The translations under genes and the position numbers were made by a program. DNA of 64,000 nt from an uncultured Eggerthella sp. (GTDB lineage Bacteria; Actinomycetota; Coriobacteriia; Coriobacteriales; Eggerthellaceae): the NCBI GenBank assembly GCA_958431815.1, contig CAUASB010000006.1, positions 59,432 through 123,431 on the forward strand, read 5' to 3'. Shown piece after piece: positions 52,463-61,586 of the stretch. The stretch's first letter is position 1, and each line of letters begins with the position of its first letter. The notes under the pieces were generated by a model. That model worked only from the letters and a program-made list of their open reading frames with translations, ran no database searches and had not been told where the DNA came from.

Positions 52463-54298
52463 TTACAGCGTGTCGTCCTTGGCCAGTTCCTCTTCAACCG
52501 GCACATCGTCAAGCGGTAAATCGTCGATCTTCAAGCGAAGCTTGCTGGTGGTCCCCTTCAAATGGGAGAAACGCTCCTTCTTAATATCGGAGTTCAAAAA
52601 CACAATCACGTGCGCTGCATCCATCGCAAACTGGTAGTTTGCCTCCGTTAAGCGTGCAACTTCGTCGGCCATATCGCTGCCAATCTTGTTGGCAAGCGAG
52701 GCCAAAATCGAAGCATTCATATGCAAGTAATACAACAGCTGGACACTTCGGCCGTTGGTGTTGCCATGGTCCATGTCACTGCGGATCTGTTCCAACAGAC
52801 GCTCGTCCACTCGCTCCATCTCGCTCATCTTATGAGCAATGGCCATGGGCCTGCGTGATTGCAGGAACACAAAGATGATCGACAGCACCACAAGCGTCCC
52901 CATCAAGACAAACGTCAAGCGCATCATCAACGTGTCGCCCAACGACATCGTCGGATACAGCGCAGCAAGCGCCAACTGGGTACCAGCTGCCATGGAAACC
53001 GCGGGTCCGAAATTCATCAGTATCACGCCATATCCCATGATAAGCACCACTAAGATGCGAACAGAGCTGGGTATGAAGTGCGTGACAGCAACGAATACCG
53101 CCATGCCAACCAACATGCCCAAAAGCTGTTTGCCCATCATCCGCATCGTCTCATCGCGATAGGTATTCATCATCAGAAACGAGGTTATGGGGATCCAGGC
53201 GCCGAACCGCGTGTCCATGTAAGCAAGCATCAATTCGGAAACCAAGAAGGAAAAGCCAACGATGACTCCCAGTTGGATCGCAAACCGCAACTGGGAATTC
53301 TTCAAGTTGAAGTTGTCCTTGATAAAACGGATGCGATAACGAATGCCCCAGCCGAACGGAGTCGAGTTGTCGCGCGAGGCTTTGCTGTCTTCCAGCGTGT
53401 ACATCAATGCTTCAAGCGTGGCACGCCAGGCGGTATCGTGCTCGATGTTCTGCAGCTGATGTGTTTCCAGAAATTCCTGCAAAGCAGAAACCATGGCACG
53501 CACTTGCTTGATTCGCCCTTGCCCAAACCCTAGAAACACTTCGGACAAATCAAGAAGATACCTGCGCTCCGGCTGCTCCATCGTGTGTATATGCCGAGAA
53601 GCACCATGCATCATGTCGGCAACTTGCTCCGCGCACACCAATAACGAAAACGTATAGTTTTGGCGCCCACTCAACACCCCGCCTTGACGGAATACGTTGC
53701 CATACTCCTTCTCGCAATACTCCTGGGTAATGGCATAAACGCGATGAGCGTCGAGCTTGCTCACGTCCAAATTCGAAAGGTCGATAAGCTGAAAGCCGAT
53801 ATCGTCGAACGCGCGCATAACGAACGAACGATCCTGACTTATCTCGTTTTGCCTTGCAAAATGGCGCATCGCGTAAATAAATGCCGTAGTGCACGCAACG
53901 GCAAACAGCGTCGCCACCATACGCATCGGTATTCCTTCAACAGGGATGGGGTAAATCTCAAGCAGCAAGAACCCTAAGCCAAGCATGAAGAAATTGCGCG
54001 GCAAATAATCATCCGAGTTCAGCAACGTTATGCAGAACATGTATACAGCACTTCCCGCAACAAGAAGCACCGGATGCAAACCAGCGACGGAAGAGCACAG
54101 GCTCATCAGCAAAAACAAAGAAGCATGTTTAAGGTAATTGGCAAAAGAAAGCCCTGCCGACTCAACCATAGTGCGCGCAAACGACTGAAAAATAACGCCC
54201 AGCAGAGCATCCTCCACATCAAAAAGGGTCATTTCCACAAAAAAGAGCGCAACAAGAAAGGCAACGTACGGAATTACCCCTGCGATTCTGCCTAACAT
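52463..54298 (-). CDS. FUSC-family membrane protein
   Basis: A 611-residue protein with two membrane blocks: about five helices at 5-160 and about five more at 350-505 (FAIQLGVIVGFSFLVSELML, IMGYGVILMNFGPAVSMAAG), separated by a ~180-residue cytoplasmic region and ended by a ~100-residue soluble tail. This duplicated layout is the FUSC/aromatic acid exporter (AaeB-like) family, which often exports aromatic or other organic acids. The start at 54298 is preferred because AAAGGGGAG is upstream. It follows the LysR gene by about 60 bases in the same direction, so it may be under that regulator and serve the CoA pathway nearby; this is an inference. Confidence 0.78.
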   Translation of the reverse strand: MLGRIAGVIPYVAFLVALFFVEMTLFDVEDALLGVIFQSFARTMVESAGLSFANYLKHASLFLLMSLCSSVAGLHPVLLVAGSAVYMFCITLLNSDDYLPRNFFMLGLGFLLLEIYPIPVEGIPMRMVATLFAVACTTAFIYAMRHFARQNEISQDRSFVMRAFDDIGFQLIDLSNLDVSKLDAHRVYAITQEYCEKEYGNVFRQGGVLSGRQNYTFSLLVCAEQVADMMHGASRHIHTMEQPERRYLLDLSEVFLGFGQGRIKQVRAMVSALQEFLETHQLQNIEHDTAWRATLEALMYTLEDSKASRDNSTPFGWGIRYRIRFIKDNFNLKNSQLRFAIQLGVIVGFSFLVSELMLAYMDTRFGAWIPITSFLMMNTYRDETMRMMGKQLLGMLVGMAVFVAVTHFIPSSVRILVVLIMGYGVILMNFGPAVSMAAGTQLALAALYPTMSLGDTLMMRLTFVLMGTLVVLSIIFVFLQSRRPMAIAHKMSEMERVDERLLEQIRSDMDHGNTNGRSVQLLYYLHMNASILASLANKIGSDMADEVARLTEANYQFAMDAAHVIVFLNSDIKKERFSHLKGTTSKLRLKIDDLPLDDVPVEEELAKDDTL

Positions 54299-54359
54299 GC
54301 GCACTCCCCTTTCGCGCACCTTCACCGCGCTAGCAGACTATCTCGCTAGCACGAAACCC

Positions 54360-55280
54360 TCATTGTTCCTTCTTTTCCTGCAATGTCGCCGTTTTCGGAT
54401 CCCATTCCATGGCTTCTGCAAGGTTGATGATATTCTCTACCGCACGCGTTTTGTGTGCGTTCTTTCGATAGATCAAATACACCGGGTGGAATCCCGATTT
54501 CACTTCATCGATCTTCAGGGTATGCAACTGGGGGAACGGGGCCAGTCCCAGCGTGTTAAGGGAAATGCCCACCAACTCAGGCTCAACATCAACAACGCTG
54601 CCAAGCGTTATCTCGTCATCGCACCATTGGCATGCCGCCAGCTTATGCTCGGAAAGAAGCTCTTTTACTTCCGCTCCCACCGGCGTTTCAGGACGATAGG
54701 TAACGATCTCGTAGTCCTTCAATTCATCAAGGGAAATATTGTCCCTCTTAGCAAGGGGGCTTTCCTCATGAACGATGGCAACCAAATCCTGGGAAAGAAC
54801 CGGCACGAATTCCAAATCCGGCCTGTTTTCCACGTAGGCGCCGATCACGATGTCGTATGTTCCATCGGTAAGGCTGTCAATCAGTCCCTGGGTGAGCCCC
54901 TGGTACAGGTGCACATCGACGTGGGTGCCGTAACGGCAGCGATATTCGCGCAGCAACGCCGGCAAATAGTCCGCTTGCGAGGTAAAGATGGTTCCGATAT
55001 CTATCGTTCCCGAAAGGCTGTTCGCATGCTCTTGGGCAACCTGAATGCCCTTGTCGATTACATCAAGGCCTTCCGATACATATTCGTTGAATTCCTTGCC
55101 GAATTTAGTAAGACGCACATTGCGACCATGCTGCTCGAAAAGCGGAATCCCCAACTCGCCTTCAAGCTGCTTGATTGAATTGGAAAGCGCAGGCTGCGTA
55201 ATAAACAGCTCTTCCGCCGCCCTGGTAAAGTGCTGCACCTGGGCTAATTTCCTGAAATACCTTAGTTGCGATAGATTCAT
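54360..55280 (-). CDS. LysR-family transcriptional regulator
   Basis: A 306-residue regulator. The winged helix-turn-helix is at about 1-60 (HFTRAAEELFITQPALSNSIKQLEGELGIPLFEQ), then a linker helix and a two-lobe effector domain (IDIGTIFTSQADYLPALL onward). It lies just downstream of the acyl-CoA dehydrogenase gene and its terminator, and upstream of the FUSC gene. By family precedent it would bind a pathway metabolite and act on nearby promoters; inverted repeats upstream of the dehydrogenase (56707-56811) are candidate sites. Confidence 0.9.
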   Translation of the reverse strand: MNLSQLRYFRKLAQVQHFTRAAEELFITQPALSNSIKQLEGELGIPLFEQHGRNVRLTKFGKEFNEYVSEGLDVIDKGIQVAQEHANSLSGTIDIGTIFTSQADYLPALLREYRCRYGTHVDVHLYQGLTQGLIDSLTDGTYDIVIGAYVENRPDLEFVPVLSQDLVAIVHEESPLAKRDNISLDELKDYEIVTYRPETPVGAEVKELLSEHKLAACQWCDDEITLGSVVDVEPELVGISLNTLGLAPFPQLHTLKIDEVKSGFHPVYLIYRKNAHKTRAVENIINLAEAMEWDPKTATLQEKKEQ

Positions 55281-55299
55281 TGCGACCCCTCACATCTGA

Positions 55300-55340
55300 C
55301 ACAAAAAGGCCTCTGTCCAGTGTATAGGACAGAGGCCTTT
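55300..55340 (-). terminator. Intrinsic terminator of the acyl-CoA dehydrogenase gene
   Basis: Perfect 14-bp arms AAAGGCCTCTGTCC and complement with an 8-base loop, followed by TTTTTG on the minus strand. Confidence 0.9.
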
Positions 55341-55399
55341 CAAAACGCTTTGCGTAGGGAAAAGACAGACAAACGCTATCTTTTTTCGCATCGCCTTCT

Positions 55400-56599
55400 T
55401 TAGCAGCTCAGGTACTCGAGCTTGCCACCGTGCTTCTCGCACTCACGAGCGATGGTGATGCGCTGTACGGTAGGAGCACCTTCCTCAAGCCACATTGCGC
55501 GGCAGTCGCGATACAGACGCTCGGTAGGACCATACGGAGAATCCTCGAAGTAGCCGTCGCCACCGAAGATCTCGAGCATCTCGTCGGAAACCAGCTTTAC
55601 CGTCTCGATGGAGAACAGCTTGCAGATTGCAGCCTTCTCATCAACGTACTCGTTCTTCTGGTCGATATCGAAGTCGCGAGCAAAGTCGTATACCAAGGTA
55701 CGCAGTGCGTGAATCATCATCTGCATCTCAGCAATCTTCATCTTGATTGCCTGACGCTTGATGATCGGCTTACCGAAGGTTACACGATCGGCAGCACGCT
55801 TAAGGGAGATCTCCAGCATACGCTGTGCCATGCCCAGGTTAGAGCAAGCAATGTGTACACGGGAAACGCTCAGGGAGTGGATAGCAACTTCCATGCCCTG
55901 GCCCTCTTCGCCGAGCAGATAGATAGGATCAAGCTTTACGTTGGTGAACTTCAAGCCTGCATGGCCAGCGCCGCGGCAGCCCATCATATGAGGCATCGGG
56001 ATGATTTCAAAGCCAGGTGCATCATTCGGTACGAGGAAGGCGGAAAGGCGAGAATCCTTGTCGCTCTCCTGGTCGGATACTGCGATTACGTAGGTGTAAT
56101 CAGAGCAGTCAGTATGAGAAATAAGCCACTTCTCACCGTTCAGAATGTAAGAACCGTCAGGCTGCTTTACTGCGGTGGTATGAAGGTCAGCACCGGTGCC
56201 GCCGGTCTTTTCAGTGATAGCGAAGTTGCAGTACACGCTCTTGTCCTGGAACTTCATCATCAACTTATCCTTGAGTTCCTGCTTGCCATAGTCCTCAAGA
56301 ATACGCCAGTTCATGTCTGCTGCATGATGCAGATGCATGCGCATTCCGCCAGGGCCACGAGAGAACTCTTCCTGAACCTTCAAGATCTCGAGCTCGTTAA
56401 GGTTCCATCCGCCGTACTCTTCGGGAAGATAGAAACGATAGAGGTCGTTTTCCTTGGCAAGCTCATAGAACTTGTCGGGGAAAGTGTTGGTTACCTCAAT
56501 CTCCTTCTGCAGCTCTTCGAACGGGCCTTCAGCCAGTTCACGGATCTGCTTGAGGTATGCCTGGAACTGCTCATCCGTAATGGTAGCTTTAGGATTCAT
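55400..56599 (-). CDS. Acyl-CoA dehydrogenase
   Basis: A 399-residue FAD enzyme of the acyl-CoA dehydrogenase family (alpha-beta-alpha fold). FAD/substrate motifs: FAITEKTGGTGADL, NGEKWLISHTDCSDYTYV and the region RVTFGKPIIKRQAI. The catalytic base is probably Glu373 in LEEGAPTVQRI, the position of the YEGT glutamate. It may oxidise or, as CaiA-type enzymes do, reduce an acyl-CoA double bond using ETF; no etf genes are in the window. It is transcribed alone, next to two CoA-transferases that run in the same direction. The start at 56599 has GGGGG upstream. Similarity to benzylsuccinyl-CoA or crotonobetainyl-CoA enzymes cannot be decided by eye. Confidence 0.88.
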   Translation of the reverse strand: MNPKATITDEQFQAYLKQIRELAEGPFEELQKEIEVTNTFPDKFYELAKENDLYRFYLPEEYGGWNLNELEILKVQEEFSRGPGGMRMHLHHAADMNWRILEDYGKQELKDKLMMKFQDKSVYCNFAITEKTGGTGADLHTTAVKQPDGSYILNGEKWLISHTDCSDYTYVIAVSDQESDKDSRLSAFLVPNDAPGFEIIPMPHMMGCRGAGHAGLKFTNVKLDPIYLLGEEGQGMEVAIHSLSVSRVHIACSNLGMAQRMLEISLKRAADRVTFGKPIIKRQAIKMKIAEMQMMIHALRTLVYDFARDFDIDQKNEYVDEKAAICKLFSIETVKLVSDEMLEIFGGDGYFEDSPYGPTERLYRDCRAMWLEEGAPTVQRITIARECEKHGGKLEYLSC

Positions 56600-56706
56600 T
56601 GGTCCCCCTAACCTTTGCAGTTTCATTAAGCTTTCGCTTTCGCTTACAGGTCTTATTTTAGGGTGAACGGGTTCAATTTCAAATTTCTAAGGATGTCTAT
56701 TTTCAC

Positions 56707-56786
56707 AAAAAGCTATAACTGCAATGAATAGCTTTTTGGTACTTCACCTGAATAAATGGTTTATCTGGTAAAACAAGCTATTCATG
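56707..56786. promoter_or_regulatory. Overlapping AAGCTAT inverted repeats (possible LysR sites)
   Basis: Three AGCTAT half-sites in alternating orientation form two perfect inverted repeats (10 bp and 11 bp). LysR regulators bind pairs of such sites; a LysR gene is next to this unit. Confidence 0.45.
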
Positions 56787-56799
56787 CGAAGAACAAGTA

Positions 56800-56811
56800 G
56801 AACGCGTTCTT
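56800..56811. promoter_or_regulatory. Shared palindromic operator, site 1
   Basis: Perfect palindrome AGAACGCGTTCT about 190 bases upstream of the acyl-CoA dehydrogenase start. The same palindrome recurs at 61779-61792 upstream of the SDR-ADH unit. Confidence 0.5.
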
Positions 56812-56908
56812 TCTGCCTTTTCCATCTCTAAGCCCAACTCCTCGCTACCGTCCCTGAAAGATACCGGGCTATCCGCCATAAGGAACAGGGCAGAACGCAG
56901 CTCAATGC

Positions 56909-56940
56909 AAAAAAGGAGGCACCCCTTTCGGAGCGCCTCC
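56909..56940 (-). terminator. Intrinsic terminator after the CoA-transferase pair
   Basis: Minus-strand GGAGGCGCTCC-GAAA-GGGGTGCCTCC followed by TTTTTTG, 32 bases after the stop of the 409-residue CoA-transferase. Confidence 0.85.
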
Positions 56941-56972
56941 CAATAAAAGCGATGCAACTACAGCAACTGTCG

Positions 56973-58202
56973 TTATTTCGTAGGAGCAACAGGTGCACGA
57001 TCCTCTTCAGGAACGATGTCGTCGCCCAAACGGATGCCACCTTCTGCCTTAAGGCGTGCGATGGTTGCGTCATCGGCGCCAACCTTCTTAAGGTACTCAG
57101 CGGTGTCGCCACCCAGAACCGATGCCTCTTCGAAGTCGGCAATGTTAACCGGGATGGTGGACAGGTGATGGGGCAAACCAGTCTGAAGAACACGGCCAAC
57201 ACGGGGGAAGTCAACCCAAGCCAGAGCTTCGGGGTTCTCACGCGTAATCTGCTCTACTGCCTCGGTCTTGGTGTTCACCTTAGCAATGCAGAAGTCCTTG
57301 TCCTCAAGCCACTTCATCCACTCGTCAAGAGGCTTGCTCTTGATTACGTCCTCAACGATCTTGAAGGATTCAGGAGCCTCCCAACGACGCTTCAAGCCGT
57401 CGCCCTTGATCTCGGGATGACCGATTGCGTCGCAGAAGGGCTGCCAGAACTTGGCTTCAACCATGCCCAAGGCAAGCTTGCCGCCGTCAGCCGTTTCATA
57501 CACGTTGTATGCCACGGAAGGATACTCGAGGTCGTCGCGCTTGCACTCGCCTCCGTTGAAGCACCAGCGGGAGTCCAGAAGGGAGTTCCACCATACGAAG
57601 CAATCGAACATCGAAGTGTCGATGTATGTGCCCTTACCAGTCTGCTCACGAGCATACAGAGCAGCAAGGATTGCTTGACCTGCAACCATGCCAGAGGAAA
57701 GGTCGCACAGGTGAAGCGGCGAAGTGGAGCCGTGGTTTACGGACAGATAGCCGCTCGTTGCCTGCATGTTAAGGTCATGCTGAGCCTTCTTGGAGCGAGG
57801 ATCCTCTGCGCCGTAACCGGAAATGGAGCAGTAAATGATGCGCGGGTTGATGGCGTTGATCGTATCGTAGTCGATGCCGAGCTTCTTGGTTACACCAGGA
57901 CGGAAGCTCTCAACGATAACGTCAGCTTCCTTCGCCATCTTCTTGAACCACTCAACAACTTCTTCATTCTTGAGGTTCAGAGAAACGGACTTCTTGTTGC
58001 GGCCCAATGCCGTGATGTAGTAGGAAATGCCGCCGCCCTTGGTGGGATAGTCGTGACGCATAAAGTCGCCAAGGCCAGTATCCTCGCACTTGATTACCGT
58101 TGCGCCAAGGTCTGCCAGTACCTGCGTTGCATAACCGCCAGGCAGGTAACGAGAAAAGTCAAGAACGGTCAGTCCAGAAAAAGGGGTGTTTGCGCGTGCC
58201 AT
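56973..58202 (-). CDS. CaiB/BaiF family (class III) CoA-transferase, subunit-like protein 1
   Basis: A 409-residue family III CoA-transferase, which moves CoA between carboxylates through an aspartyl-CoA intermediate. The N-terminal motif GLTVLDFSRYLPGG and RNKKSVSLNL are typical; the catalytic aspartate is likely Asp143 in QHDLNMQATSG. The C-terminal PHHLS region and GDDT-type end (GGDTAEYLKK) are conserved. It starts 12 bases after the stop of a second CoA-transferase, so the two may form a heteromeric enzyme, as in benzylsuccinyl-CoA transferase (BbsEF), or act one after the other. Substrate unknown. Confidence 0.9.
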   Translation of the reverse strand: MARANTPFSGLTVLDFSRYLPGGYATQVLADLGATVIKCEDTGLGDFMRHDYPTKGGGISYYITALGRNKKSVSLNLKNEEVVEWFKKMAKEADVIVESFRPGVTKKLGIDYDTINAINPRIIYCSISGYGAEDPRSKKAQHDLNMQATSGYLSVNHGSTSPLHLCDLSSGMVAGQAILAALYAREQTGKGTYIDTSMFDCFVWWNSLLDSRWCFNGGECKRDDLEYPSVAYNVYETADGGKLALGMVEAKFWQPFCDAIGHPEIKGDGLKRRWEAPESFKIVEDVIKSKPLDEWMKWLEDKDFCIAKVNTKTEAVEQITRENPEALAWVDFPRVGRVLQTGLPHHLSTIPVNIADFEEASVLGGDTAEYLKKVGADDATIARLKAEGGIRLGDDIVPEEDRAPVAPTK

Positions 58203-58214
58203 ATCTATATCCTC

Positions 58215-59528
58215 CTAGTCCCTCTTAGAATTCGGTCCGTAGCTGGGCTCCAAAACGGAGGCAGGCAGCGGATCGCCGGTGTAGCACATTACTGCGCCAT
58301 CCTCTACCAGCTTGTCGACTGATGCATCGTCATAGCCGTAGTCGTTGAGGATCCTACGCGTGTCATAACCGGTAGGACGAGAACGATGAAGAACAGGATC
58401 GCCGATGCTGTCCAGACGGAACGGCATGGTGGTTACGATGTAATCCTCTTCCTCGCCATAGGGGCTGGAGGGACCTTGCTTCTCGTACTTGATGTAACGG
58501 AGCTGGTCGTTGTCGAATGCTTCCTGGTCCTGCAGAACGTCGGTAACAGTCTGAATCTTCTCGAACGGAATGTCGTTCTCACGGAAGCGCTTCTCAAGTT
58601 CATCATAGGTGAACTTCTTGCATGCCTGATGCATTGCAGCTACCACTTCAACGTACTTGCCGTTGTCGGCCAAAGCCTCAAGCGTGTTGTACTCTTCCTC
58701 GGTGTAGTACTTCGGATCCATCTCCAACGTATCGAACACCAGCTTGCAGTACTTGTTGTAGTTGCCGAAGCACATGAGGAACCAAATGCCATCGGAAGAT
58801 ACATAAGAGTTGTTGGTGGGGCACTTTGCCTCCATGCGGTCCTTCGGGTAATCGCAGCCCTGCTGCTGGGCAATCAGCGCAGAGGTCATGCCCCAGGTAC
58901 CTACATGGTACAGAGAGCCAGTTACCTTATCGCCAACACCGGTGCGAAGAGCGCCAGCATAAGCGCCCAAGATACCAGCGGTAAGAGCGCAGCCGGTGTT
59001 CCAGTCACCAAATGCAATAGGAGAATTGCCGGGCTCGTAATGAGCATTTGCCTGAGGAATTGCGCTTACGAAACCAGAACGGGCAGCAAATGCGGTAGCG
59101 TCAAAGCCCTTTGCATCCTTCATGGGGCCGTGCTCGCCATAACCGCGGTTCTGAGCCCAAACCAAACGAGGGAACTTCTCATGAAGAGTCTCATAATCGA
59201 GTCCCAGGCGTTTCAAAGCACCAGAACGAAGTGAGGTAAGGAAGATATCTGCCGTTTCAAGCATGTGATACATAACTTCCAAACCCTCGGGATTCTTGCA
59301 GTTGATTGCGGTCCATTCCTTGTTGAAGGAACCGCAGTCATATGCAACATCGTCGAACTCGGTGCGGAACTTCATGCCCCAAGCCAAGCCCTGGGTGCGC
59401 TGCTCGTCGCCCGTGAACGGCTCAACCTTGATGACCGTTGCACCCATTTCTGCCAAGGCACGGCCCGCTGCCGGACCTGCGGCGTACTGGGTAAGCTCAA
59501 TTACTTTAACTCCCTGCAATCCTGCCAT
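58215..59528 (-). CDS. CaiB/BaiF family (class III) CoA-transferase, subunit-like protein 2
   Basis: A 437-residue paralogue of the downstream gene. Family start GVKVIELTQYAAGPAAGRALAEMGA and the probable catalytic Asp143 in GFDATAFAARSG are clear; GPMKDAKGFD resembles the phenyllactate or hydroxyisocaproate CoA-transferase branch (FldA/HadA type) by eye. Both paralogues keep the aspartate at the same position, so both could be active. It follows the ADH gene but a strong hairpin with a T-run (59578-59611) separates them, so it may have an own promoter or partial read-through. Confidence 0.9.
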   Translation of the reverse strand: MAGLQGVKVIELTQYAAGPAAGRALAEMGATVIKVEPFTGDEQRTQGLAWGMKFRTEFDDVAYDCGSFNKEWTAINCKNPEGLEVMYHMLETADIFLTSLRSGALKRLGLDYETLHEKFPRLVWAQNRGYGEHGPMKDAKGFDATAFAARSGFVSAIPQANAHYEPGNSPIAFGDWNTGCALTAGILGAYAGALRTGVGDKVTGSLYHVGTWGMTSALIAQQQGCDYPKDRMEAKCPTNNSYVSSDGIWFLMCFGNYNKYCKLVFDTLEMDPKYYTEEEYNTLEALADNGKYVEVVAAMHQACKKFTYDELEKRFRENDIPFEKIQTVTDVLQDQEAFDNDQLRYIKYEKQGPSSPYGEEEDYIVTTMPFRLDSIGDPVLHRSRPTGYDTRRILNDYGYDDASVDKLVEDGAVMCYTGDPLPASVLEPSYGPNSKRD

Positions 59529-59577
59529 TGGATTCTCCTAACAATCAGATGCGCCCCTCAGCACATCGCATTTTGTG

Positions 59578-59611
59578 AAAAGGGGTGCCAGCACCGCAGT
59601 GCCGGCACCCC
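59578..59611 (-). terminator. Strong hairpin between ADH and CoA-transferase genes
   Basis: Minus-strand GGGGTGCCGGCAC and GTGCTGGCACCCC (one mismatch) followed by TTTT, in a 126-base gap. It may be a full terminator or set the expression ratio inside one operon. Confidence 0.75.
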
Positions 59612-59654
59612 TTCGAAACATCCTGCTGAGTTTTCAACAAGACTTTGGTTCTTC

Positions 59655-60710
59655 TTACGGCTCGAGAACTACGCGCAGACCCTCGCCGGACTCGATGAAC
59701 TCCATGCCCTTGCGCCAATCGGACAGAGGAACAACCATGTTGGAAATCATGGAAATGTCCAGACCGTTAGCAAGAAGGCTCAGAGCCTGACGCCAATGCT
59801 TACGCTCGTAAGCACGATTGCCGATAATGCTGATCTGGCGCATTGCGATCTCAGTCATCGGGATGGAAGAGGGCTTTGCGGGCAAACCAGTAATGCCGAT
59901 GCGGCCATTCTTTGCAACCATCTGTACAGCCTGCTCAGAAACCGTCCAGTGACCAGCAGCATCGAAGATGCACTCAGGACCCTTGCCGCCGGTAAGTTCC
60001 TTAACCTTCTCAACAACGTCGCACTGAGAGCCGTTTACGGTAATTGCACCGAGCTGCTCAGCTACCTTGAAGCGCTTTGCGTCGGCATCAAGGCCGGTTA
60101 CGATAACCTTGCGGATGCCGCGAGCCTGCTTCAGCAATGCAACCATCAGAAGGCCGATAGCGCCAGGGCCGATAACTACAGCGGTCTCGCCGATCTGGGG
60201 GTTAACACGCTCTACTGCGTTCATTGCTACGCACAGAGGCTCAAGCAGTGCGCCCTGGGTGAAGGTAACCTCATCGGGCATCGGGATAACGTTAGTTGCG
60301 CGGATTGCCATGTACTTGGCGAATGCGCCGGGAAGGTCGGTGCCATAGAACGGGCGGTTATCGCAGATGTTTACTTCGCCGCGGTCGCAGTACTCGCAGG
60401 TTCCATCATAAAGAACGGGGTTAGCGGTTACGCGCATGCCAACCTTGAGGTTCTCAGGAGCATTCGGGCCAACCTCTGCAATAACGCCAGAGAACTCATG
60501 GCCGAAAATTGCAGGATACTGAATATGGTAGGAATTTGCGATTGCAGGATTCCAGCGATACAGAGAGTGGTCAGTACCGCAGATGCCTACTGCCTTGATC
60601 TCGAGAAGTACTTCGTCGTCCTTGATCTGGGGAATATCGAAATCCTCAACATACTGCATTGCATCCGGCTCAGCAGCGGTCTTGAGAAGTGCGTTCATCT
60701 TACCTTCCAT
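59655..60710 (-). CDS. Zinc-dependent alcohol dehydrogenase (MDR family)
   Basis: A 351-residue medium-chain dehydrogenase. The catalytic zinc ligands are Cys44 (GICGTDH) and His71-Glu72 (GHEFSGVIAEVG). The structural zinc lobe is present but reads YDGTCEYCDRGEVNIC: Cys105, Cys108 and Cys116, with the usual first Cys replaced by Asp102. The NAD(P) loop is VIGPGAIGLL. It resembles sorbitol/threonine dehydrogenase-type enzymes; substrate unknown. I chose ATG 60710 (AAAGGAAG upstream); the ATG four codons on (60698) also has AAGG upstream. It follows the SDR gene by 81 bases. Confidence 0.88.
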   Translation of the reverse strand: MEGKMNALLKTAAEPDAMQYVEDFDIPQIKDDEVLLEIKAVGICGTDHSLYRWNPAIANSYHIQYPAIFGHEFSGVIAEVGPNAPENLKVGMRVTANPVLYDGTCEYCDRGEVNICDNRPFYGTDLPGAFAKYMAIRATNVIPMPDEVTFTQGALLEPLCVAMNAVERVNPQIGETAVVIGPGAIGLLMVALLKQARGIRKVIVTGLDADAKRFKVAEQLGAITVNGSQCDVVEKVKELTGGKGPECIFDAAGHWTVSEQAVQMVAKNGRIGITGLPAKPSSIPMTEIAMRQISIIGNRAYERKHWRQALSLLANGLDISMISNMVVPLSDWRKGMEFIESGEGLRVVLEP

Positions 60711-60791
60711 GGGAAAACTTCCTTTCGAAAAGATGGAATAGGAAGCCAGCACCTGAGCCCCTCGCATCAAGCGCTGGCCAGAAGTTCGTTG

Positions 60792-61586
60792 TTACTGGAT
60801 GGACCAGCCACCATCGAGAACCAGAGTCTGGCCGGTGGTGTACTCGGTAACAGGAAGAACGAGGTGCAGGATTGCAGCGCCCATTTCATCAAGCGTACCG
60901 GTGTAGTTCGGAAGAGGCGTACGGCTCTTAACGTAAGCTTCCTGCTGAGGCTGCTCTTCGAATACCTTTGCAACCATCGGGGTGTAAACATAGCCAGGAG
61001 CAATGCCGTTAACCAGGATCTGCTTCTTGGCAAAGTCAACAGCCAAGGAGCGAACCATGCCCATAACGCCAGCCTTTGCGATGCAGTAAGGAGCGATGTT
61101 CTCCATGGAGTTGATGCCACGAGCGGAAGCTACAACAACCATCTTGCCCTTGATGTTCTTTGCTTCCATTGCACGTGCTACGGAAGTCATCAGGAAGAAG
61201 TTGCCCTTCAGGTTGATGCTGAACAGCTTGTCCCACTGCTCGGGCTTTACGTCTACCGCATTCATGCGGGGAAGTGCGATACCAGCGCTGGTAACCAGAA
61301 TATCGATCTGACCGAAGTTCTCTTCAGCAACCTTGATTACGTTGTCGATGGACTCCTGGCTGGTAACGTCGCATGCAACGCCTACAGCGTTGGTGCCCTG
61401 GGCCTTCAGCTCAGCTGCTACCTCGTGGCAACCGGCCTCAGGTACGCCAGCGATAACCATGTTTGCGCCAGCTGCTGCGATTGCCTCTGCTGCTGCCTTG
61501 CCGATGCCGGAGTTGCCGCCAACTACGATGGCGCACTTACCTGCAAGATGTTCCTTAGGCTGCTTTGCGAACCAATTCTCGGACAT
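60792..61586 (-). CDS. Short-chain dehydrogenase/reductase (first gene of the pathway operon)
   Basis: A 264-residue NAD(P)-dependent oxidoreductase with GGNSGIG (23-29), TSAGIALPRM, catalytic Ser in VVASARGIN and YxxxK = YCIAK. The C-terminal LDGGWSIQ is typical of 3-oxoacyl reductase/gluconate 5-dehydrogenase-like SDRs. AGAGGAGGG precedes the ATG. It is first in the direction of transcription, followed by the ADH gene and then the CoA-transferases. Probably oxidises a hydroxyl of the pathway substrate or intermediate; by analogy BbsC/D-type SDRs accompany BbsEF CoA-transferases. Confidence 0.88.
   Translation of the reverse strand: MSENWFAKQPKEHLAGKCAIVVGGNSGIGKAAAEAIAAAGANMVIAGVPEAGCHEVAAELKAQGTNAVGVACDVTSQESIDNVIKVAEENFGQIDILVTSAGIALPRMNAVDVKPEQWDKLFSINLKGNFFLMTSVARAMEAKNIKGKMVVVASARGINSMENIAPYCIAKAGVMGMVRSLAVDFAKKQILVNGIAPGYVYTPMVAKVFEEQPQQEAYVKSRTPLPNYTGTLDEMGAAILHLVLPVTEYTTGQTLVLDGGWSIQ

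Larger units (their letters stand above)
56600..56908. other. Promoter region of the acyl-CoA dehydrogenase gene
   Basis: AT-rich leader with stacked symmetry: AAAAAGCTAT (56707-56716) against ATAGCTTTTT (56728-56737); ATGAATAGCTT (56724-56734) against AAGCTATTCAT (56776-56786); and AGAACGCGTTCT (56800-56811). No gene. It is likely a densely controlled promoter. Confidence 0.55.

Noticed and set aside
56800..56811. AGAACGCGTTCT read as a LexA (SOS) box
   Set aside because: LexA boxes of this phylum have GAAC-N4-GTTC; here the half-sites are only 2 bases apart and the neighbouring genes are catabolic.
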